Below, in pieces: positions 61,774-64,000 of a stretch of DNA of 64,000 nucleotides. The notes below the pieces were generated by a model that was not told the DNA's origin, searched no databases, and worked only from the letters and a program-made list of their open reading frames with translations. The stretch covers positions 124,001-188,000 of the forward strand of contig JANUWI010000015.1 of assembly GCA_025504975.1 (NCBI GenBank). Reading direction: 5' to 3'. Position numbers and translations under genes: made by a program. Numbering within the stretch: position 1 is the stretch's first letter; every line of letters starts with the position of its first letter. Source of the DNA: Plenodomus lindquistii (taxonomy: Eukaryota; Ascomycota; Dothideomycetes; Pleosporales; Leptosphaeriaceae).

Positions 61774-62033
61774 GCGGAAGGCAGCTTCAGGGTTTAGCTT
61801 GAAGTCTGACTTCGTTAATGACGGATTGACAATGTCTTCTTCTCGTGAAACTTCATCACAGATGTACGATTGAAGTAAACTCATGTTCATAGTATCCTAA
61901 CTATGATGTTTCGTACGGCGTTGGAATAGTACTTCCATGACCAACGGGCAAATAATATACTACATTGAGATTTTCGGACGTCAGGAATACCATCGTGCTC
62001 CCGTCAAATCCTACGAAGACCGAGATGCCGCTC

Positions 62034-62041
62034 TATATATA
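62034..62041 (+). promoter_or_regulatory. TATA-like element before the Cys-rich gene
   Basis: TATATATA lies 34 bases before the ATG at 62075. This would suit a very short 5' UTR, but the open frame also runs through this site from an earlier ATG at 61937, so it may instead be coding. Confidence 0.3.
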
Positions 62042-62074
62042 CTCATCGTGTCACTTTATCTGTATATTCCCGTC

Positions 62075-62531
62075 ATGTCTAATAAATATGACTTTAGTTA
62101 CGAGTCAATAATATGCTTTGTCTGCGACAGGTACTTCAAACCCCTGTAGAGCTCGAGACGCCTCCATCGTCCAGCGTATATACCTGAAAATAGTACACAA
62201 GTCTATTGGGAGAAGTTCTGTAGGGACTGTAGCGACAGCAATCAGGGCAAGTTGACTCACCTTATCATAGAGTACGAAAGTCTATGGAGAGATCGAGTTT
62301 TTGGTGCATGTACAGCATGTAGATCAACCACCGATGATCATATAAGACAGCCAGCGGACAACAATGAGTTTTGTGGATCTCAAGGCAAATTCAGGTAATA
62401 CTAAGGAGTTTACAAATCATCGACATGCTAGATACGGCTTGTGATGATGCAGCCAGAAGACTACATGTACTGCTGATCATAACGCCAAGTCAATCACAGA
62501 GCACAACGAAGAGAAAAAGTGTTTTGCTTGA
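62075..62531 (+). CDS. Small Cys-rich CxxC protein, three exons (111 aa); frame continues after a TGA
   Basis: Exons are 62075-62130, 62194-62394 and 62453-62531. Introns of 63 nt (GTACTT/AATAG) and 58 nt (GTAATA/TGCAG) keep the frame. The product has spaced Cys pairs: CFVC, FCRDC, ACTAC, then FC, TC and KCF. It is otherwise hydrophilic with no signal peptide. It resembles a zinc-ribbon or treble-clef layout, but I do not recognise the family. After the TGA at 62529-62531 the same frame stays open to 62732 and adds two more pairs (VCITCTAC and RCIQC). This suggests that a CGA became TGA, or that the gene is a young pseudogene. An earlier in-frame ATG at 61937 would add 46 residues. It is tail-to-tail with the pectate lyase, whose stop lies 11 bp beyond the extended frame. 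Confidence 0.5.
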
Positions 62532-62742
62532 AGAGTGTGTATTACATGCACGGCATGTGCTTCAAAAGTTTTAAGTCTCAACGATTATTTACAAGAATCA
62601 AGCTCTCGAAGCTTCAACCACGAGCGATGCATACAATGCACCGCTCCGTTCAATCACAGCGGGGTGTCCCAACTACCCGCTGCAATTGTCCACCCGTCGC
62701 TTTTACACCATTCCAGTATGTTTGCCAGGTAGATTAAATAAT

Positions 62743-63719
62743 CTAGCAAGACTTGATAGCGGAGGCGGTGTACTTGCAGTTGCCGGAGGGGCCCTTGGAG
62801 ACAGACTTGGGCTCGGAGCCGGGCTTGGTGCCCTTGAACTCCTCGCAGATGGTCTTGACGGAAGAAGCGCAAACGTTCGAGAAAGAAGCGGTTCCACTGT
62901 CACTTTGTTAGTTGGAAGTTCTTGCATGATGAGGAAGGGTGACTTACCCGAAGTTGGGGTTGATGCCAGCAAGGACCTTTCCGTTCCATGCCTTGACGTT
63001 CTTCATGACGACAGAGCGGGAAACAGAGTTCTTGCAGTTACCGCAAGCACGGTAGAGCTTGCCGAAGTCTGATACCTGGAAGCCGTCGATGGTGGTCGTG
63101 CCCTTTCCGTTTTGCTGGATGACCTTGAAAAATTGTCAGCGACGATGAAAGACACTTAGAGATACTTAATTACCTTATCAGAGGCAGCCATAGCGCCGCC
63201 ACCGATCACGTTAAAGGTGCCACAGCGAGGGTGTCAGTAAAATCAATTTGAAGGGTTGTGGGGGATTGAAAACTTACTCGCCCTTGAGGGAGAGAGCATC
63301 CTCGCAGACTGGTGTGCTGTTAGCGAACATGGACGAACATCAAATCGAACGGAACACTTACCATCGACCCACCAAACGTTCTTGATGGTGCAGCTGCCCT
63401 CGCAGTGGACACCCTCGATCTGGTCCTTGCCAATGATGACGTTCTGGAGAGTACCGCCGTTCTTGACGAGGAAGACAGCGTCCTTGTTGCCACCCTCAGC
63501 CTGACCAGTGCAGCTCTGACCACGGCCGTAGGTCTTCATGCCACCATCGAAGGTGCCAGAGACGGACTGGGCAGCCTTGAGAGTAACCTTGCCCTTGGAG
63601 GCAGGGAATGCGATGGAAGCACGCTTCTGGAAAGCGAAAGCCTCAGCAGGGGACTGAGCGGCGGGGCCGGCAGCGACGAGGGCAGCGAAAGCCGCGATGA
63701 GAGGGATGGTGAACTGCAT
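62743..63719 (-). CDS. Secreted pectate lyase, polysaccharide lyase family 3 (255 aa, 5 exons)
   Basis: Exons on the minus strand are 63362-63719, 63278-63308, 63174-63222, 62948-63123 and 62743-62896. Introns are 53, 55, 50 and 51 nt. The product has a signal peptide (MQFTIPLIAAFAALVAAG) and the length and Cys-rich pattern of PL3 enzymes. Motifs include FDGGMKTYGRG, VIIGKDQIEGVHC, NVWWVDVCEDA, GGGAMAASDKV, DFGKLYRACGNC and INPNFGGTASF. PL3 lyases cleave polygalacturonate by beta-elimination with Ca2+ and act outside the cell on plant pectin. The odd point is intron 2: the reading frame demands a 3' end at 63223-63224, where the minus strand reads TG instead of AG, and no AG exists in the intron or in the next exon before its last bases. 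The identity is certain; whether this allele is spliced correctly is not. Confidence 0.95.
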
Positions 63720-63893
63720 TTTGATAGAGTTGGTGGTGAAGATTGAAACTTGAGAGAGTGATTCGTTGGTAAAGTATGTATGAAGAAGTTAGTTCTCGAA
63801 AGAGGAGTAGCGAATGTGATGCTTCAAGCAAGAAAGATAGACAGGAATGAATGTGATGGGATGATTCTTTGTTGGAAGGCGAGGGCTGCTGTA

Positions 63894-63899
63894 CTTATA
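63894..63899 (-). promoter_or_regulatory. TATA box of the pectate lyase gene
   Basis: The minus strand reads TATAAG within GTATAAGTAC, 175 bases before the ATG at 63719. This leaves room for a transcription start and a 5' UTR of about 100-140 bases. Position and form fit a TATA box of an inducible secreted-enzyme gene. I saw no convincing carbon-repressor site in the remaining 100 bases. Confidence 0.5.
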
Positions 63900-64000
63900 C
63901 AAGCCCGCATCTACACCTCACTTTGCATCACAGCCCCTCCGACGAGCTTCCAGACTGCTACACCGGTGCTTCCATGAGTAGGTAACAATTGACTAACGCT

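Overview
The window looks like nuclear DNA of a filamentous ascomycete, most likely a dothideomycete of the Pleosporales type. Four things suggest this. The first 26.6 kb is an AT-rich block with the signature of repeat-induced point mutation (RIP). Introns are short (43-122 nt), GT-AG, and some carry CTAAT-like branch sites. The gene density is that of a compact fungal genome. The gene families are typical: F-box proteins, SANT/Myb proteins, a Trk potassium transporter and a secreted PL3 pectate lyase. The species assignment is inference.

Layout. Positions 1-26660 are transposon remains with CA and TG dinucleotides almost absent and no usable reading frame. Reading through the stops shows two oppositely oriented copies of one Gypsy-type LTR retrotransposon. 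The left copy is cut by the window start and ends with a 195-bp LTR at 4903-5097. The complete right copy spans 11017-20654 on the minus strand with 195-bp LTRs at both ends. The right copy sits inside a plus-strand Helitron: Rep-side motifs lie at about 8220-11016 and the PIF1-like helicase resumes at 20655-22690, with CTAA on both sides of the insertion. The rest of the block (5098-8200, 22691-26660) is unidentified RIP-mutated sequence.

From 26.7 kb the base composition becomes normal. A three-exon F-box-like gene (26925-29938) borders the block. It is followed by 6.5 kb without a supported gene. Between 36.4 and 45.3 kb lie three different SANT/Myb-like genes (36453-37800 minus, 40768-41787 minus, 44297-45265 plus), separated by GC-rich, minisatellite-bearing DNA. 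A Trk-family K+ transporter (48639-50768 minus), a helical acidic protein (52030-52952 minus, four exons) and a basic/acidic, probably nuclear protein (54511-55155 minus, three exons) follow. Positions 56.5-58.0 kb hold a confusing repeat-rich locus with coding-like pieces on both strands. The right end carries a 606-aa F-box protein (59953-61773 plus), a small Cys-rich CxxC protein gene (62075-62531 plus) and a five-exon pectate lyase (62743-63719 minus).

I see no biosynthetic cluster or operon-like logic. The most notable points are the nested, inverted, RIP-mutated elements; a pectate lyase whose second intron seems to end in TG instead of AG; apparent one-base frameshifts in two otherwise good genes; an initiator exon of only five coding bases; and an unrecognised Cys-rich gene with an in-frame TGA. 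Intron and exon borders were worked out by hand from splice signals and reading frames. No database search was possible.
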